DNA of 64,000 nt, taken from contig NC_083384.1 of NCBI RefSeq assembly GCF_031755915.1, positions 18,445,001 through 18,509,000 of the forward strand, read 5' to 3'. The first letter of the stretch is position 1. Every line of letters starts with the position of its first letter. A program made the position numbers and the translations under genes. The notes below the pieces were generated by a model. It ran no database searches, was not told the DNA's origin, and saw only the letters and a program-made list of their open reading frames with translations. Shown here piece after piece: positions 48,637-60,221 of the stretch. The stretch is from Ziziphus jujuba. Lineage: Eukaryota > Streptophyta > Magnoliopsida > Rosales > Rhamnaceae.

Positions 48637-50729
48637 TGCTACAAACTTAAGTCAACTCCCTAAATCCATATTATATTAGCCCAGATCTCAATTAAGTTCA
48701 AGTTCTTATGGAAAAACCTTAACCCCTAACCAACCTGTGATTAGAAACCTTGGTATAATGAAGATACCACAATAGGTTATGAAAGTCCTATTGATAAGTC
48801 AAAACTAAAACACTCACTCTCTAATAGTGTTTAAGGTGTTTAAAAATAGCAAAGAGAATTCTATCTCACAATTACTTTTTTGAATATTATTAAATGTATG
48901 TCAAAAATAAGCCCTTAAATAGGCTAGAGTCACAAAACAATAAACCTTAAAAACCTAGGACAAAACTGGCCAAAAGGATTAGGAAACCAAGCTTGGCCGA
49001 ATTTTCTCTCTCCTTTCCTAATCTAATTTTTATTAATTAATTCCTTTATTTTGGATTAGGAATTAATTAATTTACAGTGAAAATAATAAAATAATAACTT
49101 CCCTAAGTTGATTTGTCCAGCAAATACATAAATAGAAACCCAATAAAAGGCTAATTCCCTAAAACAAAAATTCAAAATCAAATTAGGAAACAAATTGACT
49201 ATCTTTCTAACTAAGCTACCTTTGACCAATCTTTGACCAATTTAAGCTCCAAATCAGTTCTATATGCCTTGTAGGATGCCAAACAGGATTATTGTTGAGT
49301 CCCACATGTTTACCTTGATTGGAACAAAGAGATAATGCCAACTCAGCAAAATACAATAAAGTTAGCAACTAATATAGTAATTTTTGGCCAAAACTCCTCC
49401 TATGCACACAAGCCCATTTTGTTTGCCTTTGATTCTACCTTGGCTGGATTTCATGACCTCTTAGTTATATTCATTGAATCTATGAAGTGTTGGAACCATT
49501 TCTTGCTACCCAAAGTCCATATTTGCAGTAAAACAGCTACCTGGGTCTGTATCGGTTGATGCGAATTCGCCGGAACCTGCACAACCAAAAACCCGCTGGG
49601 GTGCTGATCCGATATGGATGAAAACTTAGCCGATCACTAGGGTTTAAGCTAAGAGTTTTAAGGAGAACCTTGCTGCCTTTATCCAGGGGGTAATTCATTC
49701 ACAAAAGGGCTTGTCCATACCCGAAGATACGAGGCCTGTTTTGAGTATACAAGTGGTGGAAGGCGATATGGAGCCGAGTAGTGGTTTTGGTGAATTTATG
49801 GAGTCTGAGCAGCATGAAATGGTTCCAATGCTTCATGTAATCAAGTCAAGGCAGCTTCAAAGGCAACCAAAAAGGGGTTGTGCGCATGGCATGAAAATCT
49901 GGCTGGTTTTACTGTTTTTCTTGCTGGTTTTACTGTATTTTGCTGAGTTGGCTTTTTCTCTTTCCTCCAAGCAAGAGAAACATGTGGGACTTCATGATCA
50001 GCCTATTTGGCATCCTACATGGCATATGGAAGCTGATTTGGAGCTTAAATTGGTCAAAGATTGGTCAAAGTCAACGTAGTCAAAAATATAGTATTTTAGT
50101 TTTCTAATTTGATTTCTACTTTTTGTTTAAGGAAATTACCTTTACTTTTGGTTTTTATTTATTTATTTGCTGGAAAAATAAGTTTAGAAAAGTTATTATT
50201 TTATTCTCTTCATTGTAAATTAATTAAGTCCTAATTCAAAATAAAGTAAATTAATCAAAATTAGATTAGGAAAGGAAAGAAAAAATTCAGCCACATTAGG
50301 AAACAAAAAGGCATGGTCGGTTTTTGCTTTAGTTTTTAGGGTTTTATTTAGCTTGACTTATCAATAGGACTTCCATTACTTATTGTGGCATCTTCATTAT
50401 ATACCAAGATTTCTAATCACAGGTTGGTTAGGGGTCAAGGTGACCATTAGAATTTGAACATAATTAGATTCGGGCTAATATTATATGGGTTTAGGAGTAG
50501 GTCATCCTAGGTTCATATCATCGGCCTCCACCACTTGGATGCTTAAAACAGGCTTTGTATCAAAAGTATTGACAAGCCCTTTTGAGAATTAATTACTCCT
50601 TGTATAAAGGCAGCCAAGTTGTCATTAAATCTCTTGGCCAAAGCTCTAGTGATTGGCCTAGTTTTCATCCGTATCGGATTAGCACCCAAGTGGGTTGTCG
50701 GTTGTACAGGTTCAACCAGATTCTCATCA
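48637..50729 (-). repeat. 5' LTR of element 5 (subtype A), split
   Basis: The pieces 48637-49556 and 50521-50729 flank a plus-strand solo LTR. The left edge is decayed (TGCTACAAAC) and the right edge is TTCTCATCA at 50729. Without the insert it is about 1.13 kb and closely matches 39418-40481. Confidence 0.85.
49557..50520 (+). repeat. Solo gypsy LTR in the 5' LTR of element 5
   Basis: It runs from TGATGCGAATTCG to TTCATATCA; 964 bp, opposite in orientation to its host. Flanks TCGGT (49552-49556) and TCGGC (50521-50525) are a 5-bp target duplication with one transition. The tail frame keeps SIPEDTRPVLSIQVVE but has stops at the GPITRAQ block. A small deletion removes the usual stop, which extends the frame into a Leu/Phe-rich run by chance. 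Confidence 0.88.
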
Positions 50730-51071
50730 AGGTGATGATGTCCTATTGACAAGTCAAACTAAAACATTTAATTTTTATAAGTGTTTTAGGTGTTCAAAGA
50801 GAACAAAGAGAATTGTTTCTCATAAATAATTTTCTGTATAATATGTACATTGATTCCTCATTGAAAATAAGCCTTTAAATAGGCTTTGAAAGAACAAAAC
50901 AAAACCCTAAAAGACTAGGTAAAACAAGCCAGCAATAAGGAAACTAAACATGTTGGCCGAATTTCAATCCTTTACTAATCTAATTTTGATTAATTAATTC
51001 ATTTATTTTGAATTAGGCATTAATTAATTTACAATTTAAATAATAAAATATCAACTTTCCATGCTAATTTG
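50730..51071 (-). repeat. 5' LTR of element 3, second piece
   Basis: It resumes at AGGTGATGATGTCC and runs to CTAATTTG, where the solo LTR at 51072 is inserted. Confidence 0.82.
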
Positions 51072-52060
51072 TGATGTGAATCCGCCCATGCCTGCACAAT
51101 CAACAACTCGCTGGGTGCTGACCTGATACAGATGAAGACCGGGCCAATCACTAGGGCTCAAGCTAAGAGGTTTACGGACAACCTTGCTGCCTTTATCCAG
51201 TGAGTAATTCATTATCAAGAGGCCTTTTCCATACTCAAAGATCCAAGACCTATTTTGAGCATACAAGTGATGGAAGCCAAAACAGACTCGGATAGCAGTT
51301 TTGGTGCATGTACGAAGTCCAAGCAGCATGAAATGGTTCCAATGCTTCATGAATTCAATACATATGTCTAAGAGGTCATGGAATCAAGTAAATGCAGCAT
51401 CAAAGGCAACCAAAAAGGGTTGTGCGCATGGAATTGTAATTTGGTTGATTTTGCTATTTTTCTTGCTCACTTTACTGTATTTTGCTGAGTTGGCTTTTTC
51501 TCTTTGATCAAGTAAGGGAAACATGTGGGACTTCATGATCATCCTATTTGACATTCTACAAGGCATATGGAAGCTGATTTGGAGCTTAAATTGGTCAAAG
51601 ATTGGTCAAAGTCAACTAGTCAAAAAGATAGTATTTTAGTTTCAAGATATTATTTTAGTTTCCTAATTTGATTTGTACTTTTTGTTCTAGGAAATTACCT
51701 TTACTTTTAGCTTTTATTTGTTTATTTTCAGGACAAGTAAGTTTACGAAAGTTATTATTTATTATTTTCATTATAAAATAATTAATTCATAATTCAAAAT
51801 AAAGGAATTAATTAATCAAAATTAGATTAGGAGAGGAGAGAAAAAATTCGTCCACATTAAAAAATAACAAGGCATGGCCGACTTTTACTTTAGTTTTTAG
51901 GATCAATAGGATATCCATCATCTACTTTGGTGTCTTCACTATACCAAAGTTTCTAATCACAAGTTGGTTAGAGGTTAAGGTGACCATTAGAACTTGAACA
52001 TAATTAGATCTAGGCTAATATAATACGGGTTTAGGCGCAGGTCATCCTAGGTTCGTATCA
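51072..52060 (+). repeat. Solo gypsy LTR with perfect target duplication
   Basis: It runs from TGATGTGAATCCG to GTTCGTATCA; 989 bp. Flanks are ATTTG at 51067-51071 and ATTTG at 52061-52065, an exact 5-bp duplication. The pol tail frame is present (GPITRAQAKRF) with one lost G near 51113, and its stop falls 296 nt after the LTR frame start. Confidence 0.93.
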
Positions 52061-52688
52061 ATTTGTCCAGCAAGTAACAAATAAGAACCAAAATTAAATA
52101 TAGTTTCCTACAACAAAAAGTCATACTCAAATTAGGAAACTAGTTGACTAGTTAATAACTAAGCTGTCTTTATCCAATCTCCAACTAGTTTAGGCGCCAA
52201 ATTAGCTCCCATATGCCATTAGAATTCCAAATAGGATTAATAACGGTTCCCATACGTTACCCCATGATTGGAATAAATCAAACTTGCTTGAACAACAAAA
52301 GAAGTCAAAGTCAGCCAAAAGGATGAGTTATGCACACAAGTGGTATTGAAAGGCTTTTACTTCTTCCTTGACATGATTCCATGGCCTATTGGTGATATCA
52401 ATTGTGTTCATGAAGGATTGAATCCATTCCTTATTACCCAGGGTCCAACAATGTACCAAAACAGCTTACCAGGTCCATTTCTACCATCGTGGCTTGGATA
52501 CATAAGAGGGGCTTTGGATCTTCATATGATGTCATGCCTTTTTGAGATTGAATCACTCCTTGGATGAAGCTAACCAGATTGTCTTTGAATTTCCTGGCTT
52601 GTGCCCTAGAGATTGGTCCTGACTTTATTAGTAAAAGATCAGCACCCTAGCAGGTTGTCGGTTGTACGAGAATGGGTAGATTCTCATA
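52061..52688 (-). repeat. 5' LTR of element 3, third piece
   Basis: It continues ATTTGTCCAGC and ends GATTCTCATA at 52688. The three pieces together make about 1.1 kb of LTR. Confidence 0.82.
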
Positions 52689-52706
52689 ACTCCAAGTGAG
52701 GTAGAT

Positions 52707-53316
52707 TGTAAGACCTGTGAGCCCTAAAGTATGTGAGGTGAGAATGGGCAAGATTAGTAACCTTATATTGCTTAAGCTTGGAACAGTGATAGTTTAATTA
52801 TAAAAATAGTCATTATTTTATCAATCGATGTCTTTTTAGAGCCGTTAACTTCATGGTAACTCCCGTGTTAAGCATGCTCAAGTGAGAGCAATCTAAAGAT
52901 GGAGAAACTGGGGACAATATTGGTGGAGTATGAGAGTGACAAGATGCTAGTAGGTAGGGAATTACAGATGGTATCAAAGCTTGTACCCAGTCAAAAATGT
53001 GCAAACAAAAATGTTGGGCCCCGAGGGAGGTAGATTGTAAAACCTATGAGCCTTAAAAGATGCAAGCCAAGAAAGATCAAGATCGATGAGTCGACATCCC
53101 CTAGGTGTGGAATGGTAATGGTTCAAATGTAAAATTAGTCACTCTCGCAAAAACCAAGACCTTTTTAAAATGGTTGACTTCAAGGTTCAAAAGAGCTCAA
53201 GGTTAAACATGCTCTAGTGGTAGCAATCTTATGATGGGTGACCCTTTTGAAGTGCAATGGTGAAATTGGATACAATATCAATGAAGAACAAGAGTGATGA
53301 GATGCTAATCGTAGCA
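52707..53316 (+). mobile_element. Cassandra-like TRIM, compact complete unit
   Basis: LTR1 runs 52707-52966 (TGTAAGACC to ATTACA). A primer site TGGTATCAAAGC (52969-52980) follows 2 nt later. A spacer of about 40 bp leads to a polypurine tract, CGAGGGAGGTAGA (53022-53034). LTR2 runs from 53036 (TGTAAAACC) to about 53316. Both LTRs carry a block like the 3' half of 5S rRNA (52865-52902 and 53198-53252; GATGGGTGACCC in LTR2). No protein is encoded. The sequence before LTR1 (GAGGTAGAT) repeats the polypurine tract, suggesting that another unit lay upstream. Confidence 0.8.
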
Positions 53317-53689
53317 ATAGCTGAGGCTTAATACCTTCTCCATCTTTTCTCTCTTTCAACTATCATCATCCCCATTCCACCGTTGAAGTAGTTTGTTTGA
53401 AGCTTAGGAAACCTAACCAAAAAGAAAGGGCATAGCAATATGATTAAGGCAAGAGTGGCAGAGCCTTTAACACTTTAATGTGCTTTTCTAATCTCTTCAA
53501 TTCTATTTTTGATTTACCTATTATTGTGGGTTTTGTTTATAAGCATAGCTTTCAAATATTCAATTCAATTGGTATACTTTTTATTTTGTTTGATTTTCTA
53601 TTTAGTGATATTTTTTTTCTCTGTTTTTAAGGAAATATTCAATTGGTGTTTACAACAATGACCAATCTAATATAATCATTGGTTCAAAT
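53317..53689. other. Unassigned spacer
   Basis: AT-rich, with no homology that I can see to the leader of the gypsy family. The gypsy leader of element 6 appears to begin abruptly at about 53690. Confidence 0.4.
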
Positions 53690-54034
53690 ATAATCTGCAT
53701 ATTAAAAATAAAAAATAAAAAATCTTATTCCTAGTCAAATTATGTTTTCCTTGTTTTACCATATTTTTGCTTCCTAGTTTGTTGGTTGCTTTTCATTATT
53801 GTTCTTGGTAATTTAGTTTTTGTTGATTTTTCTTTGCTGTTTTTTTATCTTAAATATTTGCATTCATATATTCAGAAAAAAATAAGTGTGTTTGCGGGAA
53901 CATATATAGATTTACAAACAAAAATTGCAAATTTGTATTTTACTGTTGGAGGTCACAGGGTTGGTGGATTTTTGGTGTGGAATTGCTATTTGGTGTTGAT
54001 ATTTTCTACTAGAGTTCTTTTACATTTTTTAGTT

Positions 54035-54071
<37 letters not shown>

Positions 54072-54734
54072 GAAGAAAAGCCGAATAAAAAAAAAATCGG
54101 TTTGTTGAATTTGGTGTTTGCTGGAAATTTCTTTGAACTACTGAATTGTTGACTATTTATTCATTATTTAGAGTTGCTGGAGATTAATTTTTGCTGCTGG
54201 ATATTTGAATTTTGGGTGCTAAAAATATTGGATTAAAATTACTAAATGATTTGATACAAAAACTTGAATTATAGAGAACAACAACCAACAACTATCCTAC
54301 ATTTTTGTTCGATTTGATTCTTGGTTGTGTTTGAAATTCTTTTTCCTAAATTTTATTCTTGAATCCTTAATTTCTTACCATCTGGTCAGTTCTTACTAAT
54401 TCTGCAATTTTCCTTGTTAATTTGTTTATTTTGTCTAGAAAAGCCAAAAATTAGGTGTTTAAAAATTCATTCGGTATTGCTTGCTTTTTGCTACTGTTTT
54501 GTTGATAAGTTTAATTAAAACAAACTTGTGATCTAATTGCTGTTTTATGGGTGTTTTAAATAGAACTTTGAGATAATTTTTTGAGTGAAAAAAAGCAGGA
54601 GAGTGTGAGTTTAAAAGAGGGAAAAAGCCGAAACTAGTGTGCAAACACAAGTGTCGAGACCTTGATTGAGTGAAACACGTAAGGGAGTGATTTTGGTGAG
54701 GTTCTATATTATTTTTATGTTAATCATACTAACA
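53690..54734 (+). other. Truncated leader, gypsy element 6
   Basis: It matches the family leader from the CTGCATnTTAAAAATAAA stretch onward. It contains an uninterrupted A-tract of about 27 bp near 54038-54066, which makes a false Lys-rich reading frame. Confidence 0.7.
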
Positions 54735-55852
54735 TGGCAGATTCAAGGGTGAGAAAAGGAGATCCATCTTTGAGAATTAATGAAGAGGAGTCCGTGGGAT
54801 TTAAAGGCAATTCCCGAGCTATGGGGAGTGGTGAGCGAACAGACATGAGGGTTGTTTTGGAGTAATTATAGCGGATGAATTCTCAATTTGACCATATAAA
54901 TCAAAAGATGGATAGATTAGAAACTTCCCAAGGAATGCCGAATACAAGGCTTGATGCTCATGGAGGCCGAGGGCGACCTAGAGAGAAATTTTGGGAAGGT
55001 AACTTTGAAGATGACTGGGAGGAGGAGTTTGATGAAAATTTAGCACTCCAAGGAAGGCAAAATCGGGGGAGACCAACAAGGAATGAAGATGATGATCTAG
55101 GAATATTAAGGTTAACATACCGCCTTTCATTGGAAAAATTGACCCGGAGGCTTACTTGGAATGGGAAGAACAAATGGAGATGATCTTTGATTACCACAAC
55201 TATTCGGAGGCTGAGAAGGTGAAATTGGTAGCAATGGAGTTTGGACATTATGCACTCCAATGGTGGACTAATGAAAGGAGCCATGAGGAAGCGATTTGTA
55301 CCATCACATTATTATAGGTTACTACATCAAAGGCTTCAATCTTTATCTCAAGGAAATAGGTCCATGGAAGATTACTACAAGGAGATGGAGATGGTCATGA
55401 TGAGGTTGAGCATGAATGAAGATAGAGAAGCAACCATGGCAAGGTTCCTTGGTGGTTTGAATCGTGAAATAGCCAATCAACTAGAATTACAACTATATGT
55501 GGAATTGGAGGAAATGTTGCATGTGGCTATTAAATTAGAGCATCAATTCAAGAGGAGGGGTACAAGATCATCGTTTGGGGGAGTTTCAAGCAGTGAGAGG
55601 TCAAATCCAAGTGCTTGGAGAAGTAATCCCACCTTTAAAGTAAGATAAAACCTGAAACTTGGAGAAGAAAGCACCACTTGGCCAAAGAGGGAGTCCAAAA
55701 TCGAATCTGTACAAGCACACAAAAATGAAGGTAAATCTGATCCTAAACCTTCTAGAACTCATGAAATTGTGTGTTTTAAGTGCTAGGGATGAGGACACAT
55801 TTCCAATCAATGCCCGAATAGGAGGATCATGCTGCTGAAAGGTAATGGTGAA
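54735..55852 (+). pseudogene. Gag, gypsy element 6
   Basis: ATG at 54735 (MADSRVRKGD); stops at 54864 and 54870; then MNSQFDHINQKMDRLETSQG, an RG-rich stretch and a frameshift near 55110. The capsid C-terminus is open from 55241 to 55645 (KRFVPSHYYRLLHQRLQSLS, ELEEMLHVAIKLEHQFKRRG), with a deletion that joins YALQW to GAMRKRF early. The zinc knuckle (about 55773-55814) has two stops inside, at a Gln and an Arg position, so RNA packaging would be lost. Confidence 0.82.
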
Positions 55853-56752
55853 CTAGAATCCGAAAGTGAAGAAAGTGGGGGAGAGGCCGAATTGGGATGC
55901 TGAAGAACTTGGAGGGGATGAGCATGAGGAATCCAAAACACTCCAACCTTCAAGGGTTGACTTGAGCTTAGTTGCAAGGAGGGTCCATACTGTATACAAA
56001 GATGAGGATCAAATTCAAAGAGAAAACATCTTCCACACCCGATGTGAAATTCAAGGTAACATATGTAGTATGATTATAGATAGTGAAAGTTGTACAAATG
56101 TAATTAGTAGCATGGTAGTTGATAAATTAGGCTTAACAACTACTAAACATCCAGAACCATATAGATTACAATGGCTTAATGATAGTAGAGAGATGAAAGT
56201 AAACAAACAAGCCAAAGTAAAATTCAGCATAGATAAATATGTGGATATTGTGTTGTGTGCCTATGCATGCTGGTCATATGTTGTTGGGAATGCCATGGCA
56301 ATTTGATAAAGATGCCATACATTATGGGAGAGAGAACTCCATTTTTTTTTTAAGTTTAAAGGCAAGAAGGTTAAGCTGGAGCCATTGACCCCGAAGGAGG
56401 TTTTTAGAGACCAATTACAAATCCAACAAATAAGGGAAGCCGAGAGGCTCAAAGAGAATACTAGTATGGCACCAACGGTTTCACCATCCATTCAAGAGGG
56501 AAAAGGTGAGTTTGCTATCCAAGGTAAGTCCTCTAAAATCCAAGTTGAGTGGAAAAATTATAATAAACCCGAGAGTGGGAAATTTGGGGCAAAAGCCAAG
56601 AGTGATGTAAAACCCATTAAATCTGTGAGTGGGAAGGAAAGAGAGAAAAAAAGAAAAAAAGAAAAAAAAAATTTTATCTAAGCTTGGGTGAAGTTAAAAA
56701 CATATTTTTTCATGACAAACCTTTGCTGGTTGTGATTTATAAATATGCTTAT
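55853..56752 (+). pseudogene. Protease and linker, gypsy element 6
   Basis: The frame from 55866 reads RRVHTVYKDEDQIQRENIFH and then the protease, with the catalytic motif changed from DSGS to DSES (IIDSESCTNVIS). A frameshift near 56255 splits the YACWSYVV and NAMAI parts from LEPLTPKEVFRD. The Lys/Glu-rich linker (56385-56681) runs into the start of the pre-RT region (PLLVVIYKYAY), where element 7 begins. Confidence 0.8.
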
Positions 56753-57166
56753 TGATAGGAACCTAGGATGACCTGCGCCTAAACTCGTATTATATTAGCT
56801 CGGATCTAATTTTGTTCAAGTTCTAATGATCACCTTGACCCCTAACCAACCTATGATTAGAAACCTTGGTATATAATAAAGACGCTACAATTGGTGATGG
56901 AAGGCCTATTGATAAGTCAAACTAAAACACTCATTCACTAATGGTGTTTTAGGTGTTCAAAGAGAACAAAGAGAATTCAATCTCACAAATAATTTTCTGT
57001 ATGAATAAAGTACTGAATGTTATTGATAAAACAAGCCCTTAAGTAGGCTAAAAAGTTACAAAATAAAACCCTAATTAACTAGGTAAAACTGGCCACCAAA
57101 AGAAAAGGAAACAAATTGGCCAAATTTTACACTAATTTCCTAAACTAATTTATATTAATTAATACC
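56753..57166 (-). repeat. Partial 3' LTR of element 7
   Basis: It starts TGATAGGAACCTAGG and matches 59228 onward for about 400 bp. It ends inside the ATTAATTAAT region, where the sequence crosses into gag at ACCTCC. Confidence 0.82.
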
Positions 57167-58089
57167 TCCAAACCATGAGCTTGTACCCCTCCTCTTGAAT
57201 TGATGCTCAAATTTAATAGCCACATGCAACATCTCCTCCAATTCCACATATTGTTGCAATGCTAGTTAATTGGCTATTTCACGATTCAAACAACCAAGGA
57301 ATCTTGCCATGGTTGCTTTTCTATCCTCATTCATCTTAACCTCATCATAAGTATCTCCATCTCCTTGTAATAATCCTCCACCGACCTACTTCCTTGAGAT
57401 AAAGATTGAAGCCTTTGATGCAGCAACCTATGGTAGTGTGACGGTATGAATCGCTTCCTTATGGCTCCTTTCATTTGTCGACATGTGGTGATCAAGTCAT
57501 CACCAACTCTCCTTTGGGTGTTTTGCTCATTGGTCCACCATTGGAGTGCATAATGACCAAACTCAATTGCTGCCAACTTCACCTTCTTGGCCTCTGAATA
57601 ATTATGACAATCAAAAATCATCTCCATTCTCTCCTCCCATTCCAAATATGCCTTCGGATCACTTTTTCCCATAAAAGGTGGAATGTTTACCTTAATGTTC
57701 CCTAGATCATCATCTTCATTCCTTGCTGGTCTCCACTGGATTGGCCTTTCTTGAGGTTCAAAAATTTCATCAAACACCTCATCCACGTCATCTCCAAAGT
57801 TACTTCCCCCGAATGCTTCTCTTGGTCGCCCTCGGACTCCTCGACCTCTACCTCAACCTCCATGAGCATCAAACCTTATATTTGGCCCTCCTTGTGATGT
57901 TTCTATCTTGTCCATCCTTTGATCTATGTCATCAAATCGAGAATTCATCTGCTGCAATTGTTCCAATATAGCCCTCATATCTGTTTGCTTACCACTCCTC
58001 GTAGCTCAGGAGCCACCATGAAATCCTACAGACTCTTCTTCATTAATTCTTAAAGATAGATCTCCTCTTCTCACCCTTGAATCTGCCAT
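57167..58089 (-). pseudogene. Gag, gypsy element 7
   Basis: ATG at 58089, then the usual N-terminus, a coil region and an RG-rich stretch with stops near 58010 and 57855. The longest open part (57786-57331) gives IPPFMGKSDPKAYLEWEERM, KKVKLAAIEFGHYALQWW and KRFIPSHYHRLLHQRLQSLS. It ends near HQFKRRG, where the partial LTR begins, so the zinc knuckle is absent. Confidence 0.82.
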
Positions 58090-59227
58090 GTTATTATTAA
58101 TAATGCAAAATAAAATATATTCTCACCAAATATCACTCCCTCATGTGTTTCACTCAATCAAGGTCTCGACACTCATGTTTTCATACTAGTTTCAGCTTTT
58201 TCCCTCTTTCAAGCTCACACACTCTTGTTTTTTTCCACTCAATGAATTATCTCAAAGTTCTAATCAAAACATCCACAAAATAGAAATTAGATCACAAGTA
58301 TGTTGTAATTAAACTTAACAACAAAACAATAGCAAAAGTGAGCAATACCGAAGGAATTAACAAATCCTCGTTTTTGGCTTTTCTAGGCAAAATAAGGCAA
58401 ATCAATGAGAAAAATTTGGAATTTTTAAGAACTGGACAAGATAGTAAAAGTTTAAGGATTCAAGAATAAAATTTTGGAAAAATAATTTCAAACTCAAATA
58501 AGAATCAAATCGAACAAAAATATAGAATAATGTTGGCTGTTGTTCTTGTAATTCAAGTTTTGTATCAATTTCTTTATCTAATTTTAATCCAAATAATTTA
58601 AGCACCCCAAAATCCAAATATCCAACAGCAATAATAATTCTCCAGCAACTCCAAATATGTAACAAATAGTCAACAATGCAGTAGTTCAAAGAAATTTCCA
58701 GCAAACACCAAATTCAACAAACCGAATGTTTTTTTTTTTTTATTCAGCTTTCTCTTCTTCTTCTTCTTTTTTTTTTTTTTTTTTACTCACAACACATAAA
58801 AAACTGCATTATCAAATATCAACACCAAAAATTGTAATTCCACACCAAAAATCCACCAAACCCGTGACCTCCAACAAAATACAAAAATGCAATTTTTTTT
58901 AATTTATTTATATATCTGTTCAATTTTTTTTTTTTTGAATATATGAATGCAAATATTGAAGACTAAAACAGCAAAGAAAAATCAAAAAAAACCAAATTAA
59001 CAAGAACAATGATAAAAGACAACCAACAAACTAGGAAACAAAAATACGATAAAACTAGAAAATCCTAATTCAACTAGGAATGAATTTTTTTTAAAAAAAA
59101 AATATGCAGAACTTGTATGATGATAGAAGCAACCTTAACCTAATGCTAAAATTGCAGATCAACACAAAAAAAAATAAAGAAAATAAAGATAGATCAAACC
59201 TGAATAAAATTCGGCTCTAATACCAAA
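58090..59227 (-). other. 5' leader and primer site, element 7
   Basis: Family leader with T tracts at 58729-58740, 58765-58783 and 58926-58937. The primer site is the reverse complement of CTCTAATACCA (near 59214-59224), one change from the tRNA-iMet complement. Confidence 0.75.
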
Positions 59228-60221
59228 TGATACGAACCTAGGACGACCTGCGCCTAAACCCATATTATATTAGTCCGGATCTAATTTTGTTCAAGTTCTA
59301 ATGGTCACTTTGACCTCTAACCAACCTGTGATTAGAAACCTTGGTATATAATGAAGACGCCACAATAGGTGATGGAAGGCCTATTGATAAGTCAAACTAA
59401 AACACTCATTCACTAATGGTGTTTTAGGTGTTCAAAGAGAACAAAGAGAATTCAATCTCACAAATAATTTTCTGTATGAATAAAGTACTGAATGTTATTG
59501 ATAAAACAAGCCCTTAAATAGGCCAAAAAGTTACAAAATAAAATCCTAATTAACTAGGTAAAATCGGCCACCAAAAGAAAAGGAAACAAATTGGCAAAAT
59601 TTTACACTAATTTTCTAAACTAATTTGAATTAATTAATTCCTTTATTTTAAATAAGGAATTAATTAATTTACAATGAAAAATAATAAAATATTAACTTTA
59701 TTAAGTTGATTTGTCCAGCCAATAAATAAATAAAAACAAAACAAAAAGTCAAACGCAAATTAGGTAACGAGTTGACTAGTTTGACAACTAAGCTTACTTA
59801 TGTCTGATGTCCGAGCTAACTTATATTTGCCTGATGTTCGAGCTAACTTATGTCTGATGTCCGAGCTAACTTATATTTGCCTGATGTTCGAGCTAACTTA
59901 TGTCTGATGTCGAGCTCAATTTTGTCTGTCTAATGTTAGATGTCCAATGTATGGGTGTCCGATGTAAAATGTCCGATGTATGATGTCTGGTGATAGCTAC
60001 CAGGTTCTATATCAACCTCCACCACTTGGATGCTTAAAACAGGCCTTGTATCTTCGGGTATAGACAAGCCCTTTTGAGAGTGAATTACTCCATGGATAAA
60101 GGTAGCAAGGTTGTCCTTAAATCTCTTAGCTTGAGCCCTAGTGATCGGCCTAGTCTTCATCTATATCAGATCAATACCCTAGCGGGTTGTCCATTGTACG
60201 AGCTTGGGCAAGTTCGTATCA
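59228..60221 (-). repeat. 5' LTR of element 7 (subtype B)
   Basis: It runs from TGATACGAACCTAGG to AGTTCGTATCA; 994 bp. It has the minisatellite seen in LTR-B of element 5. Confidence 0.85.
59790..59998. repeat. Minisatellite in LTR subtype B
   Basis: Alternating AGCTAACTTATGTCTGATGT and AGCTAACTTATATTTGCCTG units of about 25 bp, roughly five in all, followed by shorter GATGTCC(A/G)ATGTA links. A related array is at about 46975-47155. Confidence 0.8.

Larger units (their letters stand above)
39418..50729 (-). mobile_element. Ty3/gypsy element 5, chimeric, with an extra LTR
   Basis: The outer LTRs (39418-40481, and 48637-50729 less a nested solo LTR) are close relatives of each other. The interior holds a full set of domains ending in its own leader and primer site at 46395-46406, then a different LTR subtype (46409-47360), then a second gag start and leader with a second primer site (48623-48634). 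The order LTR-A, interior, LTR-B, partial gag, leader, LTR-A is best explained by a nested element that recombined with its host through their pol regions. Confidence 0.75.
35135..52688 (-). mobile_element. Ty3/gypsy element 3 (left end lost, LTR split)
   Basis: Read on the minus strand: a 5' LTR in three pieces (52688-52061, 51071-50730, 39417-39292), primer site, leader, a shortened gag, RT, RNase H and integrase, cut off at 35135. Element 5 and a solo LTR are inserted in its 5' LTR. Its 3' LTR and the end of integrase are absent. It cannot be autonomous. Confidence 0.85.
56753..60221 (-). mobile_element. Ty3/gypsy element 7, pol-less derivative
   Basis: A partial 3' LTR (56753-57166) is fused directly to gag (57167-58089), followed by leader (58090-59227), primer site and a full 5' LTR (59228-60221). 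The paired LTR segments are closely similar. All of protease, RT, RNase H and integrase are missing. Flanks CTTAT (56748-56752) and CTATT (60222-60226) agree at three of five bases only. Confidence 0.82.

Noticed and set aside
49711..50079. Possible small membrane protein (Leu/Phe-rich run)
   Set aside because: It lies in a solo LTR. The frame is the pol tail, extended past its normal stop by a short deletion into U3 sequence. Other LTR copies stop before it.
59790..59998. CRISPR-like repeat array
   Set aside because: The units are contiguous minisatellite repeats without unique spacers, in a plant retrotransposon LTR.
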